Of a stretch of 34,087 nt of DNA, positions 1 through 8,744 are shown one piece after another (positions within the stretch are counted from its first letter, which is position 1; each line of letters begins with the position of its first letter). Source of the stretch: Candidatus Melainabacteria bacterium (GTDB taxonomy: Bacteria > Cyanobacteriota > Vampirovibrionia > 2-02-FULL-35-15); assembly GCA_023250205.1 (NCBI GenBank), contig JAHFBE010000025.1, forward strand, positions 1 through 34,087, read 5' to 3'. Position numbers and translations under genes: made by a program. Under the pieces are notes generated by a model. The model searched no databases. It was not told the DNA's origin and worked only from the letters and a program-made list of their open reading frames with translations.

Positions 1-74
1 GTAATGTAATTGTTTTCATATTTAAAATCTTTCCACGCATTTATTTAAGTTATATAGTTGGTAAATCTCACCTT

Positions 75-437
75 TTAAATTTTGCTTTTAGTGATTTTTA
101 CTTTATAACCTTCCTGTTTATAAGCTGCTGATATAAGTTTGACCACATTATTATTATCCCCTAATAATTCATCAGTTAAACTCACTCTATTACCATCAGG
201 ATTTAATGCTTCTATAAAGATTAAGTCACTGTTGTCTTCTGCTTTACCACCGTCATCGCCTGGGATAACTGTAGAAATTATTGCTAGCTCTTCAGCTGCT
301 GATGCCAAGACTGCTGGGCTATTTCCAGACTCTACGATAACCAATCCTTTTGCTTTGCCCAGTTTTTCCCTTAAGGAAATGAATTTATCAGGTATATCAG
401 TGAAAAAGGTTATATTTGTTTGAGTTCGAATTTTCAT
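75..437 (-). CDS. Small hypothetical protein (120 aa)
   Basis: Unrecognised protein of 120 residues with no signal peptide or membrane segment. The composition looks like a real globular alpha/beta protein, with alternating hydrophobic strands and a basic C-terminus ending KVKITKSKI. The last 20 residues (AAY-x3-EGY-x-V-x-I) resemble a segment in the middle of the 162-residue protein at 1687-2175 (ASY-x3-QGY-x-V-x-V), so the two might share a small domain. The start is the first ATG and no Shine-Dalgarno is visible upstream. It is divergent from the acyltransferase gene, with 112 bases between them. No function is proposed. Confidence 0.6.
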   Translation of the reverse strand: MKIRTQTNITFFTDIPDKFISLREKLGKAKGLVIVESGNSPAVLASAAEELAIISTVIPGDDGGKAEDNSDLIFIEALNPDGNRVSLTDELLGDNNNVVKLISAAYKQEGYKVKITKSKI

Positions 438-549
438 TTTTGGGTTACTTAATCTTTCTATAACATTTGTAGCACTAAAAGCTTATCAAGTTATTAAAAT
501 AGATTTTTATAAGCAGAGAAGTACTAGGTATTTTATCTAAAAACTAAAA

Positions 550-1638
550 ATGAGTAGAAAAGAAGATTTTTTGATAAAAAATGAATTAGTTTCTCTAACT
601 ACTCTTAGGGGTGTGGCTGTTCTATGGGTGGCAATATATCACTATAAAGTCTTTTTAAGGGAATATTCTATAGATCTTAATATATTCTCAAAAATAGCAG
701 AAATAGGTTATTTAGGTGTCGATTTCTTTTTTATCCTTAGTGGTTTTATTATTTCCTATGTTTATGGAGGGGTTTTATCTAAGCCAGGTAAAGAATCGAT
801 ATTCCGATTTCTAGGATTTAGATTAGCAAGAATATATCCGCTACATGTGGCAGTATTGTTAATATGTCTTTTGCTAGCCTATGTTTTTAAGATTGATTTA
901 AATACTAACGTCTCTCTTAAATCTTTGATATTAAACCTTTTAAATATACATGGATGGGGATTAGTTCACTATACTTCATGGAATGAACCTTCCTGGTCAA
1001 TTAGTGTTGAATGGTTTATATATTTAATTTTTCCTGTTCTAATAATTCTTGTGTCAAGAGTACGCGGGACTATAAGCAATATTTTTCTTATATTGGCACT
1101 TGCTGTGGGCATGTTCTTCTATTTCAAAACTAATGGATTTCAAACAATGAATCTATATGTATACAGTACATTAGCAAGGGGAATCTGGGAATTTGTAGTT
1201 GGAATGTGTTTATTCAATATCTACAAAAATAAAATTTATAATAGTATTATATTTGATTTTTTATTTTTATTTAACTTACTTGCCTTAGTCCTTACGATCT
1301 TACTATTTAAGCCTTTTCTCTTGAGAGATTTCATTTGTATTCTAATATTGAGCTCACTTATTTTATGTGTAGTTCAAAGTTCATTGTTTGTGAAGAATGT
1401 TTTAAGTGTAACTTTTTTGTACAAGCTGGGGAAAATATCTTATTCGATTTATATGATTCATTGGCTTTGTCTTTCAATATTAACAATTTTCATTAAGAAC
1501 AGTTTTTTGTTAGATAAAATACTTATATTATTTGTTTATTTTATTTCAACAATATCTTTAGCCTGTGTCCTTTATCATAAGATTGAAGTCCCTTCCAGAT
1601 ATTATTTCAGAGAAAAATTTGTAAGAAATAAGGTGTAA
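550..1638 (+). CDS. Acyltransferase family 3 membrane protein (OafA/YrhL-like)
   Basis: Integral membrane O-acyltransferase, expected to move acetyl or similar groups onto cell-surface glycans or lipids. Family hallmarks are visible: the N-terminal TLRGVAVLWVAIYHY with the family Arg (R20) and His (H31), GYLGVDFFFILSGFIISY, RLARIYPLH in the following loop, WNEPSWSISVEWFIYLIFP and, near the end, LGKISYSIYMIHW. About ten hydrophobic segments span the 362 residues, the normal length for a bare acyltransferase-3 domain without a C-terminal SGNH domain. The substrate cannot be read from sequence. No glycan cluster adjoins it, but a glycosyltransferase lies at 13.8 kb. Confidence 0.93.
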   Translation: MSRKEDFLIKNELVSLTTLRGVAVLWVAIYHYKVFLREYSIDLNIFSKIAEIGYLGVDFFFILSGFIISYVYGGVLSKPGKESIFRFLGFRLARIYPLHVAVLLICLLLAYVFKIDLNTNVSLKSLILNLLNIHGWGLVHYTSWNEPSWSISVEWFIYLIFPVLIILVSRVRGTISNIFLILALAVGMFFYFKTNGFQTMNLYVYSTLARGIWEFVVGMCLFNIYKNKIYNSIIFDFLFLFNLLALVLTILLFKPFLLRDFICILILSSLILCVVQSSLFVKNVLSVTFLYKLGKISYSIYMIHWLCLSILTIFIKNSFLLDKILILFVYFISTISLACVLYHKIEVPSRYYFREKFVRNKV

Positions 1639-1686
1639 TGCTTTTTAGGTAAGTCATTTTTCTGTTCATGAGATAGAATATTTATC

Positions 1687-2175
1687 ATGCCTATAGTAAA
1701 CGCTACTCAACCGGGTTTAAATGCTACTTTCTGGGGAATAAATCCGCATTTTAAATCTTTAATAGATCTTTTAAGTAAAAGAGGTGTAAATGTTGAACCT
1801 ATACAAACAGAAGCTGGTAAGTCAGTGATTTCTATAGGAACACCATCGATAGTTGTTTTTCGTGGAAAGAAAATTTCAAAGACAAAAATTATAGAAGCAG
1901 ATGTTAGGGATTTAAAAGTATCATATGAACCAGATGTGAATAGTACTAAGAAGAGAATGGAACCAAAACTACCAGATCGATTTTTTAAACCTTCACAAAT
2001 AAGCAATTTCGCTGCGTCATATTTAAGAGCGCAAGGTTATACTGTAAACGTAAGTGCTAAAAATCCCGATCACCTGCCTGAGCTAGATTTAGGACTAGAT
2101 TCTGGTATAAGATTTGATTTAGTTGATCCGACTTCAATTGATCCAGAGGTACTTAAAAAAGAACTTGGATTGTAG
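1687..2175 (+). CDS. Hypothetical protein (162 aa)
   Basis: Soluble 162-residue protein that I do not recognise. Residues 1-75 look like a small alpha/beta fold (VISIGTPSIVVFRGKKI). Residues 108-120 carry AASYLRAQGYTVNVS, which resembles the C-terminus of the 120-residue protein at 75-437. The C-terminus is acidic with short LDLGLDSG and DPTSIDPE segments. No signal peptide is seen. It lies 48 bases after the acyltransferase on the same strand and 72 bases before the heme-oxygenase-like gene, so co-transcription is possible. No clear ribosome binding site precedes the ATG. Confidence 0.6.
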   Translation: MPIVNATQPGLNATFWGINPHFKSLIDLLSKRGVNVEPIQTEAGKSVISIGTPSIVVFRGKKISKTKIIEADVRDLKVSYEPDVNSTKKRMEPKLPDRFFKPSQISNFAASYLRAQGYTVNVSAKNPDHLPELDLGLDSGIRFDLVDPTSIDPEVLKKELGL

Positions 2176-2247
2176 AAATATTCTTTTGTATGAAACAAAA
2201 CCCTTACATGTTATTATGGTGATCATTTCTTAGGGAGGACAATAAAT

Positions 2248-2886
2248 ATGGATACAACTAAAGTTTCAGCTGTTGCAGGAAATAGGGCTGGTGGAGAGTC
2301 TGCTGTACCTCCGATTTTTAGAAAACTACTAATAGATAATGCTCATACTCACACAAAACTTGGTCAAATCCAATTACTTGTAAACCTTGAAAGTCCAAAT
2401 GTAACTCGTGAACAATATCTTTCAGTTCTTAAAAAGATGTATGGTTTATACGCAGTATTAGAGCCAAAATTAGAAAAAGCAATTAACTGGGGAGAAATTG
2501 GAATAGACTTTAATCAAAGAAGCAGATTGGTCTGGCTTGAGCGGGATTTACAGAAATTTGGAATAAGTGGAGAATCATTGTCAGAAATTCCCTTATGTTC
2601 TGACGTGATTGAGTTAAATACTTTGTCAGAAGTTTTAGGATCTATGGCGGTTGTTGAAGGTTCATCTGCTGGTGCTACAGCAACAGCACAAAAAATTGCT
2701 AATAGTAACCTTAAACTTGGACCAGAAAATGGAGCAGCATTTTTTAATAATTATGGCGAGAAAAAACAAGAAATGAGAGCGGCTTTTGCTAAAGTGATTG
2801 CTGTGCAAAACATTAACGAAAACGAATTCCTTTCTGGTGGGAAAAAAGCTTTTGATCTTTTTTACACATGGCTATCTTCTGAATAA
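2248..2886 (+). CDS. Heme oxygenase-like protein (biliverdin-producing family)
   Basis: All-helical 212-residue protein resembling bacterial heme oxygenases, which open heme to biliverdin, CO and iron. The proximal-ligand region LLIDNAHTHTKLG places H35 where the family has its TRxxH(E/x)xLE histidine. A central YLSVLKKMYGLYAVLEPKLEK matches the family segment leading to 'plE'. Residues 131-145 (GSMAVVEGSSAGATA) match the distal helix GxxYVxEGSxxGG, although the second glycine of the pair is altered. A strong ribosome binding site (GGGAGG) fixes the start. No phytochrome gene is adjacent, so iron release from heme or a non-catalytic heme-binding role are the alternatives. Confidence 0.75.
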   Translation: MDTTKVSAVAGNRAGGESAVPPIFRKLLIDNAHTHTKLGQIQLLVNLESPNVTREQYLSVLKKMYGLYAVLEPKLEKAINWGEIGIDFNQRSRLVWLERDLQKFGISGESLSEIPLCSDVIELNTLSEVLGSMAVVEGSSAGATATAQKIANSNLKLGPENGAAFFNNYGEKKQEMRAAFAKVIAVQNINENEFLSGGKKAFDLFYTWLSSE

Positions 2887-2949
2887 AACTTTTGTGTTAT
2901 CATATTGTTAATTCTTAAAACATAGCTAATTAATTTAACTGGAGTATTC

Positions 2950-4302
2950 ATGAGAGTCCAACCATGTGTGCAGGCAAATGTTATGCCTGAGAACAGGCTT
3001 TCGCGCAGAGGCTTTTTAAAAGCTGGTATTTCTACCGTAGCAGCACTTGCAACTCTTCCAGAAAATCTATTTGCAAGTACTGGACTTGATCTTAATTTGA
3101 ATGCAAGGTATAGGTTAGTTCCGGTTGGAGATGTTCAGAGACCAATTGTATTGGTGTGGCTTGAAGGTGGTATGAGTCACTTGGATTCTTTTTGTCCTAA
3201 CCCAGAAGCACCATTAGGAATTAGAAGTCCATATGGAACTATTCAAACGACACAACCAGGTATAAGAATTTCATCAATGTTACCTCGTACCGCTAGGCAT
3301 TTAGATAAGATGATTCTTATGAGAAACATTAGGGTAAATGATCCGATGTCAAATCACCCAACATCAACAGCTTATATGTTTACAGGGAGTAGCAGAACAA
3401 ATGGTCGTGATGTTGCTGAGCGTGCAGTACATGAATCTTTTGCTTCAAGAATAGGGAACAGTTTCAGGGGAAATATTCCTGGTTATATAGCATTTTCTAC
3501 TCATCCTGGTTTTAAAACTTTTTATCCCGGCATGGCTCACCAGGATAGTTTTCTTATACATCAGGAACAGAATGATTATGATAATAATGGAAATCATCCC
3601 TATCGTTTACCTATAGAAAGAAGTGTTGAGCCTCAAAGATTAGAAGCCAGGAATGGATTGCTACGTCAGATTGATAATTTAGGGGTGGTAAATGAACAAA
3701 CTCAGAGGTGGGATGGAAACGTAGCAGGTGTAAACAGAATACTGAATGGAAACTTTGGCGGGGCATTTGATCTAACAAGGGTTCCAGATAGGGTTAGAGA
3801 CATGTATGGAAAAACTTCTTTTGGTAATGCTGCTCTCATTTCTAAAAGAATGATTGATCTTGGAGCGCCATTTATAGTAGTTAATAATCCTGGCTGGGAT
3901 AATCACTCTAATTTAACAGACGAATCTCCTGGATTACCTTTTCCTGGATTGAATTATAAATTACCGGAATTTGATAAAGTGATTTCTTCATTGTTTACAG
4001 ATCTAGGTGATAGAGCGATTATTGCAATTGGCACTGAGTTTGGAAGAACACCAAGGATAAATAGAGATCGAGGAAGAGATCACTGGACTAAATCTGGATT
4101 TTTAGTTATTGGTGGAGCCGGAGTTAATCCAAGAACTTTTGGAAGAATTGATAATAGTGGTGAAATTACAGGAACTGATGGTGTCTTTTTTGGCGAGCTT
4201 ATGATGTCTACAATTGCAAAAGCAGCAGGATATGAATTCCGTGAGGATAGGGGAAATGGAATTGTAAGTGCGGAGCCTCTTGCGTATTACCCCATATTTT
4301 AA
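2950..4302 (+). CDS. Tat-exported DUF1501 family protein
   Basis: Protein of the DUF1501 family, which belongs to the alkaline phosphatase/sulfatase-like superfamily; the biochemical role is unknown. The N-terminus has a twin-arginine signal (LSRRGFLKAG, R19-R20) and a hydrophobic stretch ending near LFAS, so export by Tat is expected. Family landmarks follow in order: VWLEGGMSHLDSFCPNP near residue 75, a PxSNHP-like NDPMSNHPTS segment, PGWDNHSN near residue 316, and TEFGRTPRINRDRGRDHW near residues 362-380. GGAG seven bases before the ATG supports the start. DUF1501 genes often pair with DUF1800, but none is present here. Confidence 0.92.
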   Translation: MRVQPCVQANVMPENRLSRRGFLKAGISTVAALATLPENLFASTGLDLNLNARYRLVPVGDVQRPIVLVWLEGGMSHLDSFCPNPEAPLGIRSPYGTIQTTQPGIRISSMLPRTARHLDKMILMRNIRVNDPMSNHPTSTAYMFTGSSRTNGRDVAERAVHESFASRIGNSFRGNIPGYIAFSTHPGFKTFYPGMAHQDSFLIHQEQNDYDNNGNHPYRLPIERSVEPQRLEARNGLLRQIDNLGVVNEQTQRWDGNVAGVNRILNGNFGGAFDLTRVPDRVRDMYGKTSFGNAALISKRMIDLGAPFIVVNNPGWDNHSNLTDESPGLPFPGLNYKLPEFDKVISSLFTDLGDRAIIAIGTEFGRTPRINRDRGRDHWTKSGFLVIGGAGVNPRTFGRIDNSGEITGTDGVFFGELMMSTIAKAAGYEFREDRGNGIVSAEPLAYYPIF

Positions 4303-4379
4303 GTGTTTTAATCTTGTTAACACTGTGGAAGTAGTAGTTGTGCTATAAGTATTTTGTTAATTATTTGAGAATTTTATAA

Positions 4380-5207
4380 ATGAATATTACAAGGGCGCAT
4401 GGCTCTTTATTAAATCTTGGGAGAAATAGTTGTAACTTAGAGTTGCCACTTTCTTTAGAATTTTTGAGGACAGTTGGAAATAACTCACAGATTTCTAGAT
4501 TAGATAAAGCCATAGTAAAAATTGTTTCTGAAGCAGATAGCTATCAACAATATGGGACAGGAGTTCTTATTAATGAGAATGGGCTTTTGCTTACAGCGTT
4601 ACATGTAATTATGCTAGATAGTAGTAAACGTTGGAGAGATTTTTATGCTCTTCTTCCTTCAGAAAACAAGGAAGGGCATGTTAAATTAAAATTCAGTGTA
4701 GTGAATTATTCTACAGAACATGATCTTGCACTTTTAGCTCTTCCTCCTGGTAGAAAGTATAAATATATGAAAATGAGTGACGTCGTTCCAACTATGGGGG
4801 ATACGGTTTTTACAATTGGATTTCCTGAAAATACTAAACGTATTTCTAAAGGCACAACACTTGTGCCAGTAACAAATGATGAGTCAAAAAAGAAAGTTGC
4901 TAAATTTCTTCGTAAGGGATCTGAATTGACTTGTAATGAGCTTATGTTTCTTGAAGATGTTCTTGGAAATAGTGCTGAGAATGGTAATGTTGTTAGTACT
5001 AATGAGGTTAACTGTGGTAATTCTGGAGGTCCATTAATTGATAAGAAAGGGATGTTGGCAGGAATAGTAACAGCATTTAAAGGATATCCAGAAACAGTAA
5101 AAAGTCCTTTTTACGAAGCACTGGGAATCAATCTTGAGCAATTTCCAGTGAAAGAAAGAATAGCAATCTCTCGCTCTATACCACAAATAAAAACAGTTTT
5201 AGTGTAA
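4380..5207 (+). CDS. Trypsin-like serine protease (S1 family, no PDZ domain)
   Basis: Chymotrypsin-fold protease of 275 residues. All three catalytic residues are in place: H75 in LLTALHV, D115 in STEHDLALLAL and S215 in NCGNSGGPLID. Residues 60-71 (TGVLINENGLLL) match the strand before the catalytic histidine in DegP/trypsin-2 type enzymes. The C-terminus stops shortly after the protease domain, so there is no PDZ. About 40 residues precede the domain without a signal peptide, which suggests a cytosolic enzyme, unlike periplasmic DegP. The next gene on the same strand begins 85 bases downstream and encodes a large unknown protein, a possible partner or substrate. Confidence 0.9.
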   Translation: MNITRAHGSLLNLGRNSCNLELPLSLEFLRTVGNNSQISRLDKAIVKIVSEADSYQQYGTGVLINENGLLLTALHVIMLDSSKRWRDFYALLPSENKEGHVKLKFSVVNYSTEHDLALLALPPGRKYKYMKMSDVVPTMGDTVFTIGFPENTKRISKGTTLVPVTNDESKKKVAKFLRKGSELTCNELMFLEDVLGNSAENGNVVSTNEVNCGNSGGPLIDKKGMLAGIVTAFKGYPETVKSPFYEALGINLEQFPVKERIAISRSIPQIKTVLV

Positions 5208-5292
5208 ACCTTAAATATATTTAAGCTATCTAAATCTATTTTTTGTATTTCAAAATAATTCATGCAAATTATAGTTATAATTTTTGCTTATC

Positions 5293-7299
5293 ATGTGCTC
5301 AATGAAAAGCAATAAAATTGGATCTTCTTCCAATGCAAAGAAAACAAATACGGGTCCTTCGAAGCCCAAAGGATCTTCACGTACATATAAAAAGAATGAG
5401 TCTACAGATGTACTTGGAACAGTTGGTGGTGAATTGGGAGGATTGTTAAAGTTTGTTGGAAAAAAACTGGGATCTTTTTTCTATGAATACTATGAGCTTG
5501 CTGCTGGAATTACTAATCTTATAAAAGATTGTGGAGTTGGAATATGGAATTGTGGACGCAATCTTACGGGTTATGGGAAATCATCTGAAGTTATAGAGGT
5601 CCAAACTCAGCCCTCTAAAACTAATAATCAAATTAAGGTGACAGGGGTTGTCAAGCCCCACTCTAACGTTGATAATCAAAGTGTAAATTCATCTTTAGTT
5701 GTTGCTGATCAAACTTTAACTAAGTTTGAAAGACCTCAATTAAATATAGATGAAAATGAGTTTGATGGATTATCAAATATTGAAGTTGCAAAGCTATTAA
5801 TTCAAAAGTCAGAATATTGTGAAAGTGACAAAAAAGTTTTTCTATTGCTTGGTGATATTGCTGATGGGCTTCAAATCAAAGAAGCAGCTAGATATTTTTC
5901 AGCTTCGCATTACCAGAAAAAAACGGCTGAAAAAATAGATGATGTTATAGCTCGCGGAAGGAAAGCATTCTTTTCTTTTCTTAAAAAGAGAACTAATAAT
6001 CCTGAGCTTGCTCAAAGAGTTACAGAAATTCTTTTTGCAGAGCCTTTGGTAGAACTTACAATGGAAGCAAATGTTATTTCTGATGATGATGTTGCTTCTG
6101 TTCAGCCTTTGGTCGTTGAAGCTACTGTTAATGAACCTCTTCCTCCGATTTTGCAGATGAAATATACTTCAGACATTTCTGATGATGATTTGAGACAAAT
6201 TCGAACTTTTGCTGAAGTGATTGATGTCGATGATACAGTAGTTGACAGGTTCTTGGAGTTGGTGTTTGTTAGAGAAGAAGCACATTCTACTTTAAGTAAA
6301 GAAGATGTAATTTTAAAAATGGGTTTTTTAAAAGCATTATCTGAAAGTAAGCTGGTAAACCAGGTCCAAAAGTTGCCTGATAATTTATTTTCACTGGAAG
6401 AGGAATACAGGCATTATTTGATTTATTGTAGAAATAGTGAAAAAATGAAAAGAGATATTTCTAATTTACTTGGACATTCTTCAAGTCATGAACTGCATTC
6501 TTATTCAACAAAAAGAGAAATAGCTGTATTTCTAACTAATAAAGAGAGGTCCCCTCTTAAAAGGGATGGAGTAACTGACTTCGAATCCTTATTTGGGGAC
6601 AGGAAAGCTTCATCCTCTGTAGATGACGATAGAGAAGTTGATGCTATGACAAAAGCAAAAAGATTTATTAAAGATATTGTTACTCTCGATGCAAGTGGAG
6701 CTAATGGAGCTCTTAGGCTTTTCAGGAAGGCAGTTGAAAAGGAAAAAGTAGAAGGTCGTTTTATTTTTGGTTACTATAATAAAGCTGAAGCTACAGTAAG
6801 TTTGCTTCAACATTTTGAGAGGCTTAAAGCACAGAATCTAAAAACAGGAACCTTTAAAATGACTATTCTTCCAGACTCTAGTAGTAATGAAGATGTATTA
6901 GTTGAAACAAATGACACTGTGTATTTAATTAAAATAAAAAGTAATTTTGAACGCGCAGTTGCTCCATACGATATTGATAAAATGAAAGCCTTTGCAAAAA
7001 ATATCAGATCAAAGCAAGCTTTTGCTGTTTTTGAAACTTCTTCAGGAAATGGAAAAACAATGTTTCCTGTCTGTGTCGTGAAGAATGCTGGAAACACATT
7101 AATTGACCTGGAAAACAGAGTTATTAATGAAAAGAATAAAAAAGAATTTATTGACGCTTTGAGAGAATTGCTTGCTATTCAAAGGGAGAATGAGAAATTT
7201 CAATTGTGGGATATTAATGGAAACGACATTTCTAGCCCATTAAGAAAGCTATTAGGAGTTTCTGCTTCCAGTATGTTTGGTTCTACTCAGGTGGCTTAA
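5293..7299 (+). CDS. Large hypothetical protein (668 aa), possible degenerate nuclease-like C-terminus
   Basis: Unrecognised multidomain protein. The first 45 residues are Lys/Ser-rich and look disordered. They are followed by a glycine-rich amphipathic helix region (GGELGGLLKFVGKKLGSFF) that might touch membranes, a linker, then helical regions around residues 150-270 and 290-430, with two copies of an ISDDD motif. The last ~150 residues look alpha/beta. EDVLVETNDTVYLIKIKS followed by a helix and QAFAVFET resembles the core of PD-(D/E)XK folds, but the acidic residue before x-K is Ile, so catalysis is doubtful. Start choice is uncertain: ATG 5293, ATG 5302 or TTG 5284, none with a ribosome binding site. 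It ends eight bases from the convergent metallopeptidase. Confidence 0.7.
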   Translation: MCSMKSNKIGSSSNAKKTNTGPSKPKGSSRTYKKNESTDVLGTVGGELGGLLKFVGKKLGSFFYEYYELAAGITNLIKDCGVGIWNCGRNLTGYGKSSEVIEVQTQPSKTNNQIKVTGVVKPHSNVDNQSVNSSLVVADQTLTKFERPQLNIDENEFDGLSNIEVAKLLIQKSEYCESDKKVFLLLGDIADGLQIKEAARYFSASHYQKKTAEKIDDVIARGRKAFFSFLKKRTNNPELAQRVTEILFAEPLVELTMEANVISDDDVASVQPLVVEATVNEPLPPILQMKYTSDISDDDLRQIRTFAEVIDVDDTVVDRFLELVFVREEAHSTLSKEDVILKMGFLKALSESKLVNQVQKLPDNLFSLEEEYRHYLIYCRNSEKMKRDISNLLGHSSSHELHSYSTKREIAVFLTNKERSPLKRDGVTDFESLFGDRKASSSVDDDREVDAMTKAKRFIKDIVTLDASGANGALRLFRKAVEKEKVEGRFIFGYYNKAEATVSLLQHFERLKAQNLKTGTFKMTILPDSSSNEDVLVETNDTVYLIKIKSNFERAVAPYDIDKMKAFAKNIRSKQAFAVFETSSGNGKTMFPVCVVKNAGNTLIDLENRVINEKNKKEFIDALRELLAIQRENEKFQLWDINGNDISSPLRKLLGVSASSMFGSTQVA

Positions 7300-7307
7300 A
7301 GATTTAT

Positions 7308-8564
7308 TTAAACTATTACATGACTATGATTTGGACTATCCATGTTATGCATATGCATGCAATGTCCAGCATCTTCGGCAAGTGCACTGGCAAGTTGTAT
7401 CTCTGGATACAATGTTAATGCTGCTCTTCTGTCTGAGCCGTAGCCTTCATAAATATTTTGCCTTACTTGTTCCTGGCTAATTCTATGTCCATAGTTAGGC
7501 AAAACCTGAGTTCTTATGTGTTCAGCTGCATTATAAAAGAAGCTTAAAATTCTTGCTGAACGTCTTCCTGAAAGTCCACCCATAAGTGCTGCGCTAATTT
7601 CTGCAAAAGGTTCTGCCCTGTTTTGTAGGTAGTAACTAACCATATGTTCTTGGTTTTCGGGAATATTTCTTTTATCTCTTTCATAGGCATCAATAAATCC
7701 CTGGGCATTTGAATGAGAGCTTAAAAAATCTAGTCCGTGTCCACCTTCGTGGAAAACGGTATCTTTATTCCACTCGTCCTGACCGTTTCTATCTTCAATA
7801 CCATTTCTTGTTCCATACGTAATATATGTCTGGGGAATAACAATTGTTTTTCTGTCTGGTAAATATAACCCGGGAACGTTTGCCCATCTTCTATTATCGA
7901 CCCATCTACCATCAACTTTTTCAATCCATGGTTTATTTGGATCTATAGGTGTGTTTTCATCAGATGTTCTCCATGAAGGGTTTAACCAGTAATAAGTTTG
8001 TTCTATATTTCTTCCTATTAATGTCCAGGTCTCATTTCTGTGAAATGCATTTGTAACACCTTCTGGAATACTCTTAAGAGAATTGTTTATGCTAAATAAA
8101 TAATTAGTGGCAAACCCGGCATGTTCTGGTAGCCATAAAACAGGAGATACTGGATACCATGAATCATAACCGCTTCCAGTATCATGAACTTCAAAAACTC
8201 CCTCTATTCCTGCATTTCTTGGATCTATTATTGCTGCTGGTTGTGAATTATCAGTTGGTCTGGTAAATAATCGCCCCTGGGTTCTGTCCTGTTCATCATA
8301 AATAGCTCTTGATATTCTACGTCCGGGGACTCTGTCTTTTAATAGTCCGATAGTAAATCTTCCATCAGTATTTGTTTGGACTTCAAGATATGCTTGGTAT
8401 TCGGCTGGAATATTTCTAGTTATTACATTTGATACTTGTAGCCTTGGTGGTCCTTGGATAGCTGGTTGTACAGTGTTTCCCTTTGCAATATTTGGAAGAA
8501 AATGACTCCCTAAAAGTGCAGCAGTGCTGCCAAGAAATGCCCTTCTATCAACGATATTTGCCAT
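7308..8564 (-). CDS. Tat-exported zinc metallopeptidase, lethal-factor (M34/ATLF)-like
   Basis: Predicted zincin of 418 residues. The N-terminus DRRAFLGSTAALLGS has twin arginines (R7-R8) and a hydrophobic core, giving a Tat signal. The zinc motif is FHEGGHGLD (H272, E273, H276). About 40 residues later RAEPFAEISAALMGG supplies the third-ligand glutamate in the (E/P)FAE context seen in the catalytic domain of anthrax lethal factor and related M34-like peptidases. The family assignment rests on these two motifs only. The last 20 residues are histidine-rich (GHCMHMH and NHSH), perhaps a metal-binding tail. AGGAG six bases before the ATG fixes the start. A secreted or periplasmic protease acting on proteins is inferred; the substrate is unknown. 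Confidence 0.8.
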   Translation of the reverse strand: MANIVDRRAFLGSTAALLGSHFLPNIAKGNTVQPAIQGPPRLQVSNVITRNIPAEYQAYLEVQTNTDGRFTIGLLKDRVPGRRISRAIYDEQDRTQGRLFTRPTDNSQPAAIIDPRNAGIEGVFEVHDTGSGYDSWYPVSPVLWLPEHAGFATNYLFSINNSLKSIPEGVTNAFHRNETWTLIGRNIEQTYYWLNPSWRTSDENTPIDPNKPWIEKVDGRWVDNRRWANVPGLYLPDRKTIVIPQTYITYGTRNGIEDRNGQDEWNKDTVFHEGGHGLDFLSSHSNAQGFIDAYERDKRNIPENQEHMVSYYLQNRAEPFAEISAALMGGLSGRRSARILSFFYNAAEHIRTQVLPNYGHRISQEQVRQNIYEGYGSDRRAALTLYPEIQLASALAEDAGHCMHMHNMDSPNHSHVIV

Positions 8565-8744
8565 ACAATACTCCTATACCAGCGTTTATAGGTGAAAAAC
8601 CAGTAATAATATAGATTAATTTATTAATTAAAGTAATACTAACATTTAAGCTGAAAATTTATTCTTAATGTATTTATTGATTTTGTAAGAAAATTAAATA
8701 AAATTTAATCATTTTTGTTTTTGCAAACGGTTAAATTATATAAA

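Noticed and set aside
139-423. 94-codon plus-strand ORF
   Set aside because: Antisense shadow of the 120-residue gene; Ser/Leu-rich translation typical of antisense frames.
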